A DNA stretch of 64,000 nt from Nectonema munidae (Eukaryota; Nematomorpha; Nectonematoida; Nectonematidae): the NCBI GenBank assembly GCA_030549495.1, contig JAUIRK010000960.1, positions 339,501-403,500 of the forward strand. Direction: 5' to 3'. The first letter of the stretch is position 1. Each line of letters begins with the position of its first letter. The position numbers and the translations under genes were made by a program. Of this stretch, positions 43,906 through 56,197 are shown one piece after another. The notes under the pieces were generated by a model. It saw only the letters and a list, made by a program, of their open reading frames with translations, did no database searches and was not told the DNA's origin.

Positions 43906-44086
43906 AATCAATCACATTTTTTTCATATAAACATCGCAGGGTGTCTAGTAGACTCTTTTCCTTCAGACTACATTCACTCATATAAAACTCTCCAACCTTC
44001 AGTTGTTTTCTCTATCAATCAAATATCCTTTCATCAATTCCTGTAGTGTCCCTGATAGACTACTTCATTTTCAAATGAAAAGCCTA

Positions 44087-44355
44087 TTCGCCCCCCAACA
44101 ATTTTGGATTTTTTTAACTAGTGTATATGCGATATGTAAATTTAATTAAAATATTTTCGCTGGATGTATAGTATTTAAATTTCATTAATTTTGAAAAAAA
44201 TATAAAGTAGTCTTATAAATTTAGGTATGCGCTGAATACACTCTATTTTAAAGAATTGCTTGAATATTTGGTCTCCCGTGATATTTCCAGACCAGTAATT
44301 TTAAAAATTGCAACAAAAAATCGCCCCACAATATTTTTGAGGATGTGCGGCACTG
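44087..44355. mobile_element. copy of the 36978-type hAT family, reversed
   Basis: The sequence from AATTAAAATATTTTCGCTGG to GGTCTCCCGTGATATTTCCA is the reverse complement of 37055-37225. It ends GAGGATGTGCGGCACTGG, a mutated family terminus, and starts near a CGCCCCCCAAC run at 44090. About 270 bp, shorter than the 36978 copy because the nested repeat is absent. Confidence 0.7.
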
Positions 44356-44895
44356 GATAGCTTTCTTCAAAAAAATCCATAGAAGGGTAAAATAATAAAT
44401 TAAAAAGTTGTATGCAGCAGTCCATGGGTTTGTCTTTCTCATCCGTTATTCTGACATTCACATTCCGACACCGACACTATCTCCAGCAAAACAAATGTTC
44501 TTACACCTGTCTCGATAATTTGTTGATCAGGCAAGACAGCAACCATAGAGGGGAGGAAAAAGTTGGAACTACAAACCACCAGACTCTAACTGAGAAGATC
44601 AGAAAAGATAAAACTATCAACATTTTTATTTGTTATCAAATGTGTATAACCTCACTATAAAAATATTGCATGTAAAGGTAAGATGTATTAAGGTCGTCTA
44701 CAGCAGACGTGACAAGACACTGATAATGAAGAAATATGAAAAATTTCCGTATTATATTACGATTATTTGGAATGTAAACCTTGTCAAAAAAAATTTTAAT
44801 TCAAATTCTAAGGCACATAATTTTGGAAAGAAGGAAGAGTTAAATCTTGACTAGTGATAAAGGGACCCTGAGAGTAAAAAGGTTGAGAACCACTG
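44356..44895. other. unassigned stretch ending in a lone hAT terminus
   Basis: The end TAAAAAGGTTGAGAACCACTG (44875-44895) is a canonical hAT right end, but no left partner was found. The stretch has open frames on both strands (for example minus 44243-44461) without recognisable similarity. Confidence 0.4.
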
Positions 44896-45867
44896 GTCTA
44901 AAATATTCCAAGAAAAATTTGCTAAAAATTTGAAGGAAGGTGTAAGGATATCGCCAACTATAAAAGACAATCATGATAAAAAAAAGATTTAATAAAATGT
45001 ATATATGTGAATAAGGAGGATGCTTTAATTTGATTTCTGTAATAAACCTTTTGATTGTTTTTAAACCATACTTAGCAAATATAATCAAGCTATGTATCCT
45101 AACTTGTGTATATCCTATTATGTCAATTTAACTCTTTAAAGTATAGGTAGTTTTGCCTTTTCTGACCCTAAAGAAAAAGCATCTTATATAGTTATGTGCT
45201 ATAAAAAATATTTGCCACCCCCCCCCCCCCCTTCGCCCTGAAAAATATATGGACACTTGTTCAAATTGTTGGGTACATTACTTCCTCTGATCAACTATGT
45301 CTCAAATTCAAACTAACTATTATTATAAATGAAACCAAAATTTAAAAAATTTTAATTTAAATATCCATTTAAGAGTTCGCCCAAAAAGCAAAAAAGAGTT
45401 GTAATATCAAAAATCTACTCAAAAACTAAACAAGTTTTTTAAACAATTGAAAAAAATACTGTGAATTGAGGGAATTCAAATTTATTGAAAAGGCCAAAGG
45501 CTTTTTGCCCCACTCCTCCTCCAGATGTGCTCCCATGATTCAACATGACTTTTTGTTAAATTTGTTTTAACGAAAATCTAGCATTTTTCAGTAAAAATAA
45601 AATCTTCACTTTTCAAAAATTTTAAATTGACAGGTCTATAAATGTCCAACAAATATTTCTATCATTTGGATAATAATTTGGTGCTAAAATGTTTTTATCA
45701 ATATTCTGATCTAAAAGCATTTGATTTTGAAAAAATGTCCTCTTAACTATATTTTTACAAAAGCACAAGAAGACAGTCTAATTTTGATCGATTTTCACAA
45801 AACTCACAATAAACAACTATCATAAAATGGTACCAATAATATTTGTAGATAGATAGATTTACTAGAA
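44896..45867. other. AT-rich stretch with C-run and hAT-type end
   Basis: A run of C at 45217-45231 and CTCCTCCAGATGTGCTCCCATG at 45512-45533 look like mutated parts of the 36978-type family, reinforcing how widespread it is. No gene supported. Confidence 0.4.
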
Positions 45868-46198
45868 AAGGTGTCAAAAATGGTCGATATCGACTCTCTG
45901 GGGACGAGTTTTCAACGAGTCGATTATTAAATAGAGGTTAAAAGAAGCAGGTTTTGTTATGGTGTAAATTTGTAGACAGGAAAAAATAGAAAAAGTCATG
46001 AAAGTTATGTACTAATATATAAACAAATAACAAAATATTTATTTACAATTATTTTAAAGTTAAATGTTCATATATTATTGCTCATGAGAAATGCAAAGAA
46101 AATGATTTTATATTTTTATTAAACTTGTCTAGGGCTCGAGGAGCAAGCAAAAAATAATTTATTAAGGAGTCAGGGTGTTAAAAAGTTTTAGGACTCTG
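45868..46198. mobile_element. short derivative of the 8342-10865 hAT-type element
   Basis: About 290 bases match the 5' 300 bases of that element (GGTCGATATCG, then CAGGAAAAAATAG and GTGAAAGTTATGTA-like segments, through TTAAACTTGTCT). The last 40 (GTTAAAAAGTTTTAGGACTCTG) match its 3' end. So both ends are kept and the coding region is deleted, a classic non-autonomous form. The flanks tactagaa and tactgata are only weakly alike. Confidence 0.7.
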
Positions 46199-47100
46199 TA
46201 CTGATATTTTTTGAGAAACATTGTGACAATATTTTGAGAAATATATTCTTAACATTTAGGTGTTAAAAAATAAATTGGTATAAAAATACTTAATAATTTA
46301 TTAAGAATATGTATTGTTTAAATTTGATATCAGACAGAAGTATGCTTGTAAAAAAAATTACTAGCAATGGTATTGTGAGTGATTAACAAATAATAAAAAT
46401 GCGACAATTTCTCCTAAAATATGTTTCAGGCATACAAAAAAGACTAAACCGTTTAAGTCTATTTTTTGTGAAAATGTTGATTGGTTTATTCCCTTGAGTA
46501 ACTTTATTTTTTAGGAAATTACTAGTAGTAAACTTAAAGTATATAAAAATGATAATATCGGAAAATAATTTACTCGATATTATAACAAATAGGAAAAATA
46601 AGGCGGGTATAAAATGCTAAAAAAAACTTGGACAAAAATGTGCTAATTCAAATTAATTATAAATTGTAAATTTGAGGCATATATTGCAAATTTAAATTAG
46701 AGGCCATCAATAGGGAAATAATTACACGAATAAAAACCTTTAGATGGGTGGCTCATTTCTTCTATGTTTTGTATGCTCATACTGTTACGTTTAGGCAGTT
46801 ATGCGGCAGTATCTGAAATACTGCCAATATTTATAAATGTTATTTTGTATCTATTTAAATAAAGAAAATTGTATCAAAATAGTTATTTGAAACGCATTCC
46901 GATCTATGTTGAAAACGTTCAATGATGGCAAAACTGTTTGTTTTCAACCACTTAGTTTCTTACAAAAAAATTGAATAGGTACATCTTATTCCAAACACTA
47001 GATATATAATAAAAACGCAGTTGTTGTAATAGCATCAGTTATAAATTTTTTTAATAGTTAAAACTGAGTTGGAGTAAACTCGAAAGAATTTGCGGCCATA
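46199..47100. other. AT-rich stretch, nothing recognised
   Basis: GGCAGTATCTGAAATACTGCC near 46805 is a small palindrome. No gene supported. Confidence 0.35.
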
Positions 47101-47239
47101 CTTTTTTTGGTTCACAATCAAGATTAATAGCTATTGTGACGCCTAACAAATAGGTTTGAAATGAACTCCCTAGCTTTGTCCGGATATGGATACCCACTTC
47201 TCTTTTATTTCAAAAACAAATATGATCACTTTCAAAAGA

Positions 47240-47590
47240 AAAGATATTAGCCCAGGTATTTGAACTAGGGAAAGAAGTAAAGTTGCTCTTGAATTTGAAC
47301 AACAAGGTGGACCTACGGTGTGACTTCAGTTTCTTTACCACGGAAGTATGTAGAACGAATGACATACCTAGATTTGAAAATCTGAATTAACTAAATAACA
47401 CATTTCATAGTAAGAAGTGTAACGTGATTGCGTACAATGATGCCATCAGTGCTTTCATGCCAAAACTGAAAATTTTGTCCTCATTCTATATACCACAACG
47501 TTTATTTATGAGTCTCGATATTCTATTTAAAATCAAGCCCAAGTTACTCAACAGAATCGAGGTAAAATAGGAAATATTTCGCGCACCAGA
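47240..47590 (+). pseudogene. hAT transposase middle fragment (ZBED5/FAM200-like)
   Basis: Forward reading gives VFELGKEVKLLLNLNN-like and FHSKKCNVIAYNDAISAF with MPKLKILSS, which match the middle of ZBED5/FAM200-type hAT transposases (the region after the Trp-rich block, with an N-x-x-I-x-x-x-x-x-x-I-x-A-F pattern). Broken by stops. Confidence 0.5.
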
Positions 47591-47610
47591 CAAAATTAAC
47601 CATTATCATT

Positions 47611-48384
47611 CCCAAGTTAGGGGTCCGCGGACCTCTAGGAGTCCGTGAAGATTAAATAAGGGGACCGTGAAAATATTTTATATACGGCACAATCACCAGA
47701 TTCAATATACATAGAAAATAACTGAAAGAAGTTCTATGGAGCAAAATAAAGTTAAGAGAGAAGAAAGAAGGGAATAGCCTCTTCCTTTAATCGATCGGCT
47801 TCAATATATGTAATATATTGTAGCACCAGATGAACTTCCTGAAGAAATAAAGTGCCATTTTATACAACATTTAAAAAGTTTGAGAAATAATTTTAGGACT
47901 TATTTTCCTGTGCCTGATGCTAAGAATAAATCGATAAAAATCACTTTAAATAAATCTAGCTGATATAGAAGGCTTAAGCATAGTTGAAGAAAATAGTCTA
48001 GTAGAGTGGGAATGTGGTACATCACTTCAGTTATGTTTCACTCAGTCCAATTTTTCGAACTTCTGGTTACACAAGATAAATGAGTAGCCTAAATTGTCAT
48101 CCATTGAAATCAAACACTTGAAGTCGTTCTCTACAACGCGAACACGCATTTTGTCAGCTTCTTTATATCAAATCTAAATACAAAAATGGAATGCATATAT
48201 AAACTGATCTTCGCCTAAATTTATCTACCATTCAACCAAATATTTATGACATTATTTCAACAAAGCAACATTAAACATCTTATTAAAATTAAATGAAATT
48301 TTTTTAAAGCGCTGTATTTATTATCTAAAATAATATATTTTAGTGTAAAGGGTCCGTAGGATAGAAAGTTTAGGAACCACTGCC
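47611..48384 (+). mobile_element. hAT remnant with C-terminal transposase piece
   Basis: The left part GGGGTCCGCGGACCTCTAGG and the right end GTTTAGGAACCACTG (48370-48384) with GGGTCCGTAGG inside form imperfect inverted ends. In between, 47820-48060 encodes PDELPEEIKCHFIQHLKS, NNFRTYFPVPDAKNKS and SLVEWECGTSLQLCFTQSNF, the C-terminal part of a ZBED5/FAM200-like hAT transposase. An internally deleted copy, or the 3' half of the element whose middle lies at 47240. Confidence 0.6.
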
Positions 48385-48949
48385 TTATATACATAGGTAG
48401 GTGCAAACTAGAAAATATCACTTATTTCACTAATCTAATTCTAAATAGACGAACAAATAATTATCGTTTTAGTTTTAATAACGGCTTTCTATCCCCTTTA
48501 ACATGTAACTATAAGTTTATCAGTATATTTGTACATTTTTAAATAAATTAGTGACATATTTCTCTGTTACACATAAAGGGGGAAATCTGAATGGTTGAAC
48601 TGGTAGATATGGGAAATAAAAGAAAAAAGTGTTGAAACCACTGGAATAGATCAAATGTGTCAAACATACAGAGCCTATTTTAATGGAAAAAAGTTAACAT
48701 CAATAGTATTAAAAATATTGATAAATACAAATAGATAAATTTAGTACAAAGTAATAAGAATTTAACTCAGACATATTTTCATCTAGCGCATGTGTTTCTT
48801 ATATTTTCTTAATAACAAATCATCATGAGTGGAACTTTGATATTAAGGACATTCACGGTCGCATAACAATTGTCCCTTATATCAAGATTGTCCCTAGTAT
48901 CAAGGGAGCTAGTATCTTTAGTATAAAGAGTAGAAAAACAGAAAAACTT
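48385..48949. other. AT-rich stretch, nothing recognised
   Basis: No supported gene or repeat. Confidence 0.35.
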
Positions 48950-49215
48950 TCAATTGGTAAATTTATCTATTAAAGTAAATTTTTTGTTTAAATAGTTTTT
49001 CTTTTCAATAAAGTTCAGTATAGAAATTTGCTTTTGAAACTTCCCACTGCTTGCTATTTGTTCCAAGCTTATTTTAACTTTAGAAAGGGAATCGAAGACT
49101 TCTCCAATGTCTTTTTTAAGCCAAAAAGATTGAAGATCTGGAACTGCCTTTAAAGCCATATTGATGTTTTTAATTGGAGATTCAGATACTTCAGAATTCT
49201 CGATTTCTTCTTAAT
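48950..49215 (-). CDS. unrecognised small ORF or terminal exon
   Basis: On the minus strand an ATG at 49159 opens 69 codons to TGA at 48950. The frame stays open upstream to about 49215, adding ENSEVSESPIKNIN. The product is helix-rich and lysine-rich with heptad-like spacing (DIGEVFDSLSKVKISLEQIA), more protein-like than the AT-rich frames around it. Upstream of 49215 a stop closes the frame unless the TTAAG there is an acceptor. It borders a TTAA-TCC word that may be a piggyBac-type end, and the satellite beginning at 49330. No family known to me. Confidence 0.35.
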
Positions 49216-49329
49216 CCTATTAGTGCTGGGCAAAATTTGTCCGCTCAAGTGCTGGGGGCGTAAAGTGCTCCTCCTATTTTTCTCAGATATTAATAAGTTT
49301 TTATAAATATTATTAATGTTACATATATA

Positions 49330-50760
49330 TTTCAACTATGCTGAATTCAGTGGTGATGTTCATTTTTTATCAAAACCAATCAAACCTGTAAAAAAATTGA
49401 TTGATATTTGACAGCTCATCAAGGAACTTTTTATTTAAATAATTATATAAACTTTTTTACGCATGTATACCCATTTTCAAATATGCTGAATTCAGTAGTG
49501 ATATTCATTTTTTATGAAAATCAATCAAACCTGTCAAAAAATTGATCTAAATGTGACAGCTTATCTCAAAAAGAAACTTTTTATTTAAATAATTATATAA
49601 AGTTTTTTACGCATGTGTACCCATTTTCAAATATGCTGAATTCACTGGTGATATTCATTTTTTTATGAAAATCTATTAAACCTGTCAAAAAATTGATCTA
49701 AATTTTTATCAAAATAATTATATAAAGTTTTTTACACATGTATACCCATTTTCAAATATGCTGAATTCAGTGGTGATATTCATTTTTTATGAAAATCAAT
49801 CAAACCTGACAAAAAATTTATCTAAATGTGACAGATCATCTCAAAAAGGAACTTTTATCTAAATAATTATATAAAGTTTTTACGCATGTTTACCCATCTT
49901 CAAATATGCTGAATTCAATGGTGATATTCATTTTTTATGAAAATCAATCAAACATGTCAAAAAATTGATCTAAATGTGACAGCTCATTTTAAAAAGAAAC
50001 TTTTTATCTAAATAAATATATAAAGTTTTTTACACATGTATACCCATTTTCAAATATGATGAATTCAGTGGTGATATTCATTTTTTATGAAAATCATTCA
50101 AACCTGTCAAAAAAGTAATTTACATATAACAGCTCATCTCAAAAAAGAAACTTTTTATCTAAATAATTATATAATGTTTTTTACACATATACACTCATTT
50201 TCAAGCATGCTGAATTCAGCGGTGATATTCATTTTTTTTTATAAAAATAAATTAAAATTATCAAGGCATTGTTTTATATATCACAGTTCATCTTAAAAAG
50301 AAACTTTTTATATAAGTAATAATTTACATTTTTTACACATATATACCCATTTTAAGCATGGGTAATTCAGTGGTGATATTCATTTTTTTTATGAAAATCA
50401 ATCAAAACTGTCAAAAAATTGATTTATCCCAAAAAGAAAGGATCAGGCAGGGTTTTTTGAATTAGAGAATTAAGTTTAATAGAAAGTATATGGAGGTGAT
50501 GAAGTTTACCGTGTATGGCATCTTACACACATAAACCCATTTTCAAGTAGGCTGTTTTTACTGGTTATATTCCTTTTTTTTTTTATAAATATTAGTCAAA
50601 CCTGACAGAATAATTTAAATATGACAGCCAATGTCAAAATTAAAATTTTTAATCTTATAAAGTTTTTTATAGATTTCAAGTATGCAGAATTTACTGGTAA
50701 TGTTCATTTTTTATGTAATCAATAAAACCTGTCAAAAAATCGATTAAACCTGTAAATCAA
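49330..50760 (+). repeat. satellite 1, period about 150 bp
   Basis: The phrase ATGCTGAATTCAGTGGTGAT recurs at about 49337, 49482, 49634, 49758, 49906, 50057, 50208 and 50357, then in decayed form near 50540 and 50685. Each unit also contains CAATCAAACCTGTCAAAAAA, AAAGAAACTTTTTATCTAAA and ACACATGTATACCCATTTTC. Spacing is mostly 145-152 bases. The middle copies are nearly identical and the outer ones more decayed, as expected from unequal exchange. Confidence 0.9.
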
Positions 50761-51879
50761 TGTCAAATATATAAACATAAAAATAACTTCTACTTGCAGT
50801 ATTTCTCTGGTAATTATTTTCTTAATTTATTTAATAAACCAATTTAGGTGTTTAATTCACTCAAAATATTTCATTATACAGTAACTTATGTAACTTGATA
50901 GGACCTCCATCTTTTTGGCTAGAAATTTGTTATCGGCTCGTAGTCTCTACGTCATATTATAATTTACAGCATGTAATTTTGATATTCATTCTATGATGAT
51001 CCTTTCTTGGTAGCTCTTTTTTCATTAGAAATTTATATTCTTCAATGTTCGAAAATTTTTTTATAAGGATAAAATTATTTTTTCCTCTCTCAAAGCATTT
51101 TGATTAAAGAATCTTCTTGTTGATCTTAGACTTTTTTTTATCAGTATCGTATATTTTATTATCAGGTCTGAATATTTGTCAACCAATCTTATTCCAAAAG
51201 TTTTTTTCTGATGAATCATTCGTGATGTTCATTGTTCAATTACAAAAAGTTGTCCACGTTCTTCATCTAAAAAATTATCTCTTTGACACAAAAGGAAAAA
51301 GATGGACAAATTCAATTTAAATTAAAAATATCTTGATAGTGACTAAATTCTCACATATTGGCATCTGTGCCATTTTTGATAAATCGGACCTATTCTAAAT
51401 TTTCAGATTTCCTACCCATCTTAGCTAAATGTTAACTTTAATCCTAAATGATAAGCCATAGATTTAAATATTTTTTCATTTGTAAAAGAGGAACTTCTTT
51501 TTCACAGTCAAAATCTTTTTTGAAGAATCTAATATTATATAATTAAACCACTTCCTAGTTCATTAGAACATGGTAGATCTTCCATTTAGTCAAGATACAT
51601 ATTTTTTTAATTATTTGTTTTTATCTCATGTTCTCTTTTCAATTAGTTTTTACTTGGTTCCTTCTCTCATACAAATTTTCAAAAGATTTTATAACACGTT
51701 TTGTTTTTTTTTTAATAAATATTTCATATTTTAGAAAGTATATTTTTACTATATACCTAATATGCAGCCATTTTTTGGAAATTTTTTACAAAATGATTTT
51801 CAGGCATACATTACTAATTCAATTGTCACTTCGAGATATTTTTTAACCGTATTATCCAAAATCCAGTATATAAATAAAA
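50761..51879. other. AT-rich stretch between two satellites
   Basis: Open frames near 51117-51320 are AT-rich and unsupported. Nothing recognised. Confidence 0.35.
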
Positions 51880-52650
51880 TAAGCATAATCGATTTGGTAT
51901 AAAACACATATTTTATTTTTTTGAAAATATTTTTAAAGACAGGATCTAGAAGTAAACCGCAAATCTGATTCAAGCTTTCAGATATTTTAAAACCATAAAT
52001 GCCAAACCTGAGTCCAAAAATCAAACCAGCATCTTTCATTTGGTAAAAAAACAGATATTTTATTTAAATTTCAAAAATATTTCTGTGGACATTAGACGTA
52101 AATCGAACATTTGATTGACACTTTCAGACATTTAAAACTTCTAAATGGAAAAAATGATTTCAGAAATAAAAATTATCATGGTCGAATTGGTATAAAAACA
52201 TATATTTCATGTAAAATTAGAGAGAATATTTTGGGATATAGTTTTCAGACATAAACCGCAAATTTAATTGACACTAGCAGTAAGACCTCTAAATGAGAAA
52301 AATGTGTTCAGAAATGAAATCATCATGATCTATTTGCTATAAAAACATATATTTCATGTAAAATTTGAATCAACATTTTTGGAAACAAATTTTAGAACTA
52401 AACGCAAATTTAATTGATACTTATAGGTATTTTCAAATTCAAACTGCAAAAATTGAGTCCATAAATGAAACTAGCATAGTTGATTTGGTATATAAACATA
52501 TATTTAATTGTAAAATTTGAATGAATGTTTTTGGAAACAATTTTTAGAAGTAAACCACAAATTTGATTAACACTTATAGTTATTTTTACATCCTAAATGT
52601 AAAAAATGAGTTCAGAAATGAAAACAGCAAGATTGATTTGGTATAAAAAC
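51880..52650 (+). repeat. satellite 2, period about 148 bp
   Basis: The phrase GATTTGGTATAAAAACATAT recurs at about 51890, 52035, 52183, 52330, 52480 and 52635. Each unit also has GTAAACCGCAAATTTGATTG and a GAGTTCAGAAATGAAA segment. Five units, 70-90% alike by eye, unrelated in sequence to satellite 1 although of nearly the same period. Confidence 0.85.
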
Positions 52651-52751
52651 CAAGGGGTTGTGGTAAAATTCTTTTCTAGTGAAATGTATGATGTTCAGTT
52701 TACTCTCGTTAAACTGAATTTTGTATTTATAGGCTAGGGAATTTATATTCG

Positions 52752-53931
52752 TCAAAGGGTGGTAGCGCTGTTCAAATTGGTTTCTTGGTCGTCGTTGGAG
52801 AAGGTGAAGAGAATATCGTCAGAGTAGCATTGTGCGAAGTGTGAGTTGGAATTAATGTGATTCAGGAGTGGATTAATGAGGATGAGCCATAAAATGTCAG
52901 AGAGACAGCGGCTTTGAGGGGTAGAAAGCGAGAGTAGTTTTATGTAAGTGTTGTTTTTGTGATGCAGGATTAGTATGCGTTTGTTGAGATAGCTTTGAAT
53001 GAACTTGCTGAGATATAAAGGGTAATTGTTTTGGATTAAGTTGAATAGAATTCTGGGATGCCATGCGGAGTTGAAAGCATAATCAATGTCGAAAAAGGTT
53101 ATTGTTGCGATTTTGCGATGGTTTAGTACATTTTCCAAGAAGAGAATTAGGCGTGAGAGGGCAATTTCAGTATTTTTGTTGGGGAGATAGGCAAATTGAT
53201 TGGGATGAATGAGATTGTTTCTGCAAATGTTGTGTAGTATTCTTTTTCGTAAAATTCGTTCTAGTACTTTGCCAAGAGACGGTAAAATCGAGATGGGGCG
53301 CCAGTTTTTAATTTCGTTTATGTTTCTTTTGGGTTTAGGCTAGATGAGTACTAGCTTGCTAATTTTCCAAATGTTTGGAAAAAAAGCTTAATTTTAGACA
53401 TGCATTGTAAATATTGATGAGATGAGGTTGTAAGATATGGTACGATTTTTTGATGTGCTTGGGAGAGATGAGGTCTAGACTATGAGAAGATTTTAATTTC
53501 ATAATTTGAACTGTACGATCAAGTTCAGATTTGGTAATGGGCTGAAAAGGTATTGGTGAGTTGTGTGAGAGTTTATGATGAACAGTTTGCCTAATAATTG
53601 TGTTCAATGGGTTGTCTGAGTTTTCATTTTCGTATGAAAATAGTAGGTTAAGGAAGTGAGGGTTGATGTGCATGTTTGTGTTTGAGTTAGGAAGTAAGTG
53701 GTGAGGTAAGGTTGTGTTTTGCTTTGTATTTCTTGTTTTGTTCAATAAGTTCCATGGGTTAGAGGGAGTTTGGCTACAAAATTTGCTCCATGATTTTCTT
53801 TTGCCTTGGCTGATTTCATGTTTATATTTTCGCTTAAGATTGAAGTATGATAAAATGGATGCGGTGGAATGTGATTTTTTTAAAGATTTTAGGGCGCTGC
53901 GTAGTTGCTTTTTGAGATGTGTGAGTTCCAA
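52752..53931 (-). pseudogene. LINE reverse transcriptase, minus strand
   Basis: KSSHSLDLISPKHIKKS fits block 0/1; FFDIDYAFNSAWHPRILF is block A with its Asp; TPQSRCLSDILWLILINPLL is a worn block B (normally P-Q-G-S); CYSDDILF is block C with the SDD/ADD catalytic pair. The frame is broken between 53358 and 53138. Confidence 0.8.
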
Positions 53932-54071
53932 TAGTATATGCTATGTCTTTTGTGTTCTGGGTGGTTAGGGGTCAGGCTTGAATGCTTGTATGGTTTTGTT
54001 GATAAATGTTGTGGATGCTTCAATATTTGGGATTGAGTTGGTGTCGAAGGTGGTGTTGTTTAAATTGAGTT

Positions 54072-54731
54072 CTAGTTTATGAAGGTATGATGTCCAAAAA
54101 ATTTGAGTGGTTGGAAGATTATTTCTATGTTTTGAATGAGTTGCTGTGGATGAAATTGGAAGGTAATGTAACAGTGATCTGATGCGGAAGGAGTGTCTGA
54201 TATCTGCCAGTTATGGATTAGGTTGATTGAGTGGAATGAGGTTAATGTGAGGTCAATGTGTGATTTGTATAGTTTGTTTTGATTTAGCTTCATAAAAGTA
54301 GGATCTTTACTGTTATCAGCAAGAATAAGGTTATTTTAGGTGATAAAATTTTTAGCTTGCGTCCTGCGATAGTTTGATTTGGTATGCCATAGAAAGGATC
54401 TGGCATTTAAATCGGCTGATATGATGACGTGCTTATTTCCATGTGAAATGTTATGTAATTACGTGAAAGTTATTGATAAACTTCACGTAATAATAGAAGA
54501 TTAGAAGACGGTGTGGAGTAAAGTGAACAGAATAAAAGAGGTAGCTTATTATGAATGAGTGTAAATATGTAATTGGATTCAGAGTGTTGATATAAAGGCG
54601 TGTTCTGAATTGAGGACTTGATTAGAATACAGGTTGAGTATTCGTTTAGTGGGGGTGCATGTAGATGAATGTATATTGGGGAATGTGTGGATATGGCTCG
54701 TTTATGGAAATGATATCATATTTATATGAAG
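54072..54731 (-). pseudogene. LINE endonuclease domain, minus strand
   Basis: IISINEPYPH matches the N-E-P block with the catalytic Glu; ISADLNARSFLWHTKSN matches the D-x-N-A-x-x-x-x-W block; SDHCYITF contains the terminal SDH of AP endonucleases. Fragments lie in more than one frame. Confidence 0.75.
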
Positions 54732-55487
54732 TTAATATATTGTTGAGGTTAAGCCATGCGTTTCTTGAATGATTGAGGTTAATGTGGAGAAAGTTTTGCA
54801 TGTGAAGTTAGATATGGTGTACTTATGGATTGAGTTTATGTAGTTTTGATGATTAATGTAGTGAGTGCACTGAGAAGATGTTTGGGAGTGAGGAAGGTGA
54901 CAGTTGAAGCAAGAAAGTTTTGAGGTGTCTAGGGCATGTATACAGGAGCTGATGGAATGGCCGCGGTTGCCGTAATGTGAGCAATTTGGTAAAGTTGAAT
55001 AGAATTCTTGTGTGTTATGTTCGTATTTGAGGCAGTTTTCACATTGTTTATTTTTGGGTTTGAATATATGTGTGGTGAGTAGGTAATTGTCTTTGAAGAT
55101 TTTTGGTTGTGTGGAGAAAAACTTGAAAATTTGCTTGTTAGATGGCTCCATGATGGCGGTGTAATTATAAGTGCCTTGTTTCTCTAATTGAATGGGGTTA
55201 ATTAGTGAGCCTATAGTTTGAATGTTTGGGTTTGGTTTAGAAATAAGGTTAGTGAGATTCAAGATGGGTATGTCATTTGGAATACTCCGTAAAATGAATT
55301 TTGGTTTTTGGGTATCGATGTTTTCCGTGATCATACAATTTTTAGTAAGTTGAGTCATAGCTAGATTTTTTTGCGTAGGGTTGTCGAATTGGAAGTAAAG
55401 TGTTCCTGAATGAGATGAGCGTTTCCAAATTTTTGATTGTAGTTTGTTTGTGTGTGGCTTTATCTTTTTTGTAGTAATATTTGACAA
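54732..55487 (-). pseudogene. LINE ORF1 (gag-like zinc-knuckle protein)
   Basis: A 251-residue open frame. The first two thirds resemble the RRM-like domain of Jockey ORF1p (KPKFILRSIPNDIPILNLTN). Near residues 150-210 come cysteine knuckles: CENCLKYEH, then NCSHYGNRGHSISSC with Tyr where Cys is usual, then CFNCHLPHSQTSSQC. These bind the LINE RNA. The frame is unbroken, but the partner ORF2 is not. Confidence 0.75.
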
Positions 55488-55490
55488 TGG

Positions 55491-56197
55491 TTTTATTCTA
55501 AATATCTTCTTGAATTATAATCTTGAATCTGTTAGAAAGAAACAATATTTAGAAAGAAAAGTTATAAAAATGTTTAAATTTATTAAAATAAAATTTTATT
55601 TAAAATATATAATAGTATTTTACATGAGAATTTATTTTTATGTAAATTTATAATTGAAATATAAAGCCTTAAAAAGCCGTAAATTCATGTACCCCCCCCC
55701 CCCCCTCCCTCTCAAGAAAATTTTTCGTCACTGAGTCAAATTTCTGGCTACGCCACTGCCATTAAAAGTCAAAAAACAAAAAAATATTAATTAAACTTTC
55801 TTCTGCTATGAATTTAACTACCTATTTTAATTGTTTTTTTACAAGAACATTAAATTTTTTCAAAGGGGGAGGGTTGAAAATGGAATAAGAGAGAAGTGTT
55901 CGTTTTCTAAAATATATAAATAGCCCTGACACTGAATAGCTGATTAATAGAAGGAACTTTCCTTAAATTTTATGCCTTTGTCATAAATGAATTAAAATTG
56001 TCTTTTTTAGTTGTTTAGTTTTTTCTCTTCATTTTAGCTTGTTACAATTATGTCTGACTAAAAATTTATTTTATTTTTAATGATGTTTGAATATTTTTGA
56101 TTAATTATTTGGTTATTTTTATTGTGCATATATATCTCAACTCTACTGATTTACGCGGTATTAACGATATTCAGTTGTTTCGTGCGCCAACCGCTTA
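55491..56197. other. AT-rich stretch with a C-run and hAT-type end
   Basis: A run of about 15 C (55691-55705) is followed by GTCACTGAGTCAAATTTCTG and GGCTACGCCACTG at 55746-55758, the reverse complement of a common hAT-type CAGTGGCGTAGCC terminus. The left partner is not seen. Nothing coding. Confidence 0.4.

Larger units (their letters stand above)
52680..55490 (-). mobile_element. Jockey-type LINE, minus strand
   Basis: Order on the minus strand: ORF1 with zinc knuckles (55487-54732), endonuclease (54730-54072), reverse transcriptase (53931-52752). It is close to full-length in gene content. Codon use is Cys/His/Asn-rich and very unlike the first LINE at 31.6-34.4 kb, so the two are different families. 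Frames are broken in several places. The 3' end lies near the edge of satellite 2, whose last unit ends about 30 bases away. Confidence 0.8.

Noticed and set aside
51117-51320. 67-codon ORF between the satellites
   Set aside because: Hydrophobic AT-rich frame without start context, motif or splice support.
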